From positions 1-8,038 of the forward strand of contig JADFSQ010000069.1 of the NCBI GenBank assembly GCA_022560715.1: 8,038 nt of DNA. The letters are read 5' to 3'. Positions 7,344 through 8,038 of the stretch are shown in pieces. The DNA comes from Bacteroidota bacterium (GTDB lineage Bacteria > Bacteroidota > Bacteroidia > Flavobacteriales > Flavobacteriaceae). The notes under the pieces were generated by a model, which did no database searches, had not been told where the DNA came from, and was given only the letters and a program-made list of their open reading frames with translations. The number at the start of each line of letters is the position of its first letter. Position 1 is the first letter of the stretch. A program made the translations under genes and the position numbers.

Positions 7344-7348
7344 ATTTG
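7318..7348 (+). promoter_or_regulatory. Bacteroidota-type promoter for the DUF1778 antitoxin gene
   Basis: TTTG at 7318-7321, a 19-base spacer, then TACATTTG at 7341-7348, a full match to TAnnTTTG. Transcription would start near 7352, giving a leader of about 14 bases before ATG 7366. This is the best promoter match I found in the window, and it is embedded in the operator-like repeats. Confidence 0.7.
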
Positions 7349-7365
7349 TATTAAACATTTTAATT

Positions 7366-7623
7366 ATGGCAACTACGGAAATAAATCAAGAAAAATCAAG
7401 ATTTGACACTCGCCTACCAAAAGATCAGAAAATGTTCTTTGAGAGAGCTGCTCGTCTTGGGGGTTATAGAAGTCTTACAGATTTCATAGTATTGACTGTA
7501 CAAAAAAGAGCAAAAGAAATCATAATATGCAGTTACATAATATTCGTCAAAGCACCAGGCGCAAAACGAAAAAGCGCATTGGAAGAGGGGGAAAAAGAGG
7601 TACGTATTCTGGAAGAGGAATGA
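7366..7623 (+). CDS. DUF1778/TacA-like antitoxin, 3' end replaced by foreign sequence
   Basis: Residues 1-53 resemble the N-terminal part of DUF1778 (TacA-type) antitoxins: SRFDTRLPKDQKMFFERAAR (11-30), then LGGYRSLTDFIVLTVQKRAK (31-50) and EII. The first half is the ribbon-helix-helix DNA-binding region. Family members run to about 85-100 residues, with a C-terminal helix and extended tail that neutralise a GNAT acetyltransferase toxin. Here that part is missing. After residue 53 the frame runs into the rplO region in a different frame and stops at 7623, so residues 54-85 (SYIIFVKAPGAKRKSALEEG and more) are not antitoxin. The reading frame is open, but the real gene probably ends at the junction near 7525. 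A toxin gene would be expected just downstream in the source genome and is absent here. It has its own promoter and operator-like repeats. Confidence 0.7.
   Translation: MATTEINQEKSRFDTRLPKDQKMFFERAARLGGYRSLTDFIVLTVQKRAKEIIICSYIIFVKAPGAKRKSALEEGEKEVRILEEE
7515..7530. other. Probable chimeric junction between two genomes
   Basis: Antitoxin homology stops at about 7524 (residue 53), and rplO begins with ATG at 7527. Across this point base composition, codon choice and apparent lineage all change: AT-rich flavobacterial sequence upstream, G-rich CPR-like ribosomal-operon sequence downstream. No insertion-sequence end, tRNA or attachment-site repeat is visible that would explain a natural join. 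The exact breakpoint may be blurred by a few shared bases. Confidence 0.75.
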
Positions 7624-7961
7624 AAGGGCAAAAGTCCAGGTCAGGGGCCCGTTTTCAGCCGCTTGTGAGAGAGTTGTTCAAGCGTTATCCAAAGCTTCGG
7701 GGTTACAGGACAAGGAGATTTGGAACAGATGCTGTAGTCGTAAACTTGGGTACCATTGAAAAGCATTTTGCAAAAGGGGAGGTGGTAAGCCCGGAGTCAT
7801 TGAATAAAAAGAATATTATTCGTACAATAAAAAAGAGACTTCCCTTAGTGAAGATTTTGGGAAAGGGAAGCATCAAAAAAGCTGTCACCATTGAAGGATG
7901 TGAATGCTCAAAAAGCGTTAAAGAACAGATTGTAAAAGCTGGAGGAACAATTGCAGAATGA
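7527..7961 (+). CDS. rplO: 50S ribosomal protein L15 (uL15), CPR-like
   Basis: A 144-residue large-subunit ribosomal protein, near the usual length for L15. The basic glycine-rich N-terminus reads IGRGGKRGTYSGRGMKGQKS (18-37). The C-terminal L15 signature region spans about 109-140, from KILGKGSIKKAVTIEG through SKSVKEQIVKAGG. The segment FQPLVRELFKRYPKLRGYR (43-61) replaces the GFEGGQMPLYRRLPKFGF-type segment of E. coli and resembles the Parcubacteria-like versions I remember. The ATG at 7527 gives a complete family N-terminus (MQLHNI). No convincing ribosome binding site lies just upstream, as expected if the native upstream region was lost at the junction. The next gene, secY, overlaps by ATGA, the usual spc operon order. 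The protein call is firm; the lineage is from memory. Confidence 0.93.
   Translation: MQLHNIRQSTRRKTKKRIGRGGKRGTYSGRGMKGQKSRSGARFQPLVRELFKRYPKLRGYRTRRFGTDAVVVNLGTIEKHFAKGEVVSPESLNKKNIIRTIKKRLPLVKILGKGSIKKAVTIEGCECSKSVKEQIVKAGGTIAE
7941..7945 (+). promoter_or_regulatory. Possible Shine-Dalgarno site for secY inside rplO
   Basis: GGAGG lies 12 bases before the secY ATG at 7958. The spacing is longer than ideal and the bases also encode conserved L15 glycines, so this may be coincidence. A purine-rich site of this kind is absent before most genes in the flavobacterial part. Confidence 0.35.
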
Positions 7962-8038
7962 ACTGGCTCTATAATTTTATTCGAATATGGAAGATAAGAG
8001 ATCTGCGAAACAAGATTTTGTTTGTGTTGGGCGTATTT
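7958..8038 (+). CDS. secY: Protein translocase subunit SecY, N-terminal fragment
   Basis: Twenty-seven codons are present before the window ends: MNWLYNFIRIWKIRDLRNKI then LFVLGVF. The 'I.KI.DLRNKILF.LG' pattern is the cytoplasmic N-terminal helix and the start of the first membrane segment of SecY, the channel subunit of the SecYEG secretion complex. The start is set by the ATGA overlap with the rplO stop (7958-7961), implying coupled translation. L15 followed by SecY is the standard end of the spc operon, which supports the short match. The remaining part is outside the window. Confidence 0.85.
   Translation, partial: MNWLYNFIRIWKIRDLRNKILFVLGVF

Noticed and set aside
7525..7623. The antitoxin frame's C-terminal 32 residues as a new domain or fusion protein
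   Set aside because: This stretch is the rplO sequence read in another frame after the junction; it has no antitoxin features and arises from the join.
7366..8038. A natural operon linking an antitoxin to ribosomal protein L15 and SecY
   Set aside because: The antitoxin is broken exactly where L15 starts, and composition and lineage change there; a chimera explains this better than a new regulatory system.

Overview
The window joins DNA from two unrelated bacteria. Positions 1 to about 7525 look like an AT-rich chromosome of the Flavobacteriia (Bacteroidota). The evidence is protein content (BshC, a LysM/periplasmic-binding-fold protein and an OsmC protein next to guaA, a DUF1778 antitoxin) and Bacteroidota-type promoters (TTTG / TAnnTTTG). 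From about 7527 to the end the sequence is visibly richer in G and C. It encodes ribosomal protein L15 and the start of SecY, in forms that resemble Patescibacteria (CPR, Parcubacteria-like). The likeliest explanation is a chimeric assembly rather than a natural arrangement.

Layout. Positions 1-223 are one end of an IS30-family insertion sequence: the 5' part of its transposase on the minus strand, a 32-bp perfect palindrome and a terminal inverted repeat. Then, all on the plus strand: bshC (260-1855), which adds cysteine in bacillithiol synthesis; a group II PLP-dependent decarboxylase (1862-3235) six bases further on; guaA (3304-4839), GMP synthetase, with a promoter placed so that its mRNA would be leaderless; a 93-bp gap with a tandem repeat and an 18-bp palindrome; a secreted protein with four LysM repeats and a type 1 periplasmic-binding fold (4933-6867); an OsmC-family protein overlapping it by ATGA (6864-7265); a 100-bp gap with a good Bacteroidota promoter and repeated GTAC operator-like sites; and a DUF1778/TacA-like antitoxin gene (from 7366) cut off after about 53 codons by the junction.

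How the genes relate. bshC and the decarboxylase probably share a transcript, as do the LysM protein and OsmC. BshC and OsmC both fit thiol and peroxide defence, but nothing shows that they are coregulated. rplO and secY are the usual end of the spc ribosomal operon and belong to the second organism. I see no RNA genes, CRISPR array or convincing new multi-gene system. The most notable points are the junction, the antitoxin operator region and the IS end upstream of bshC.
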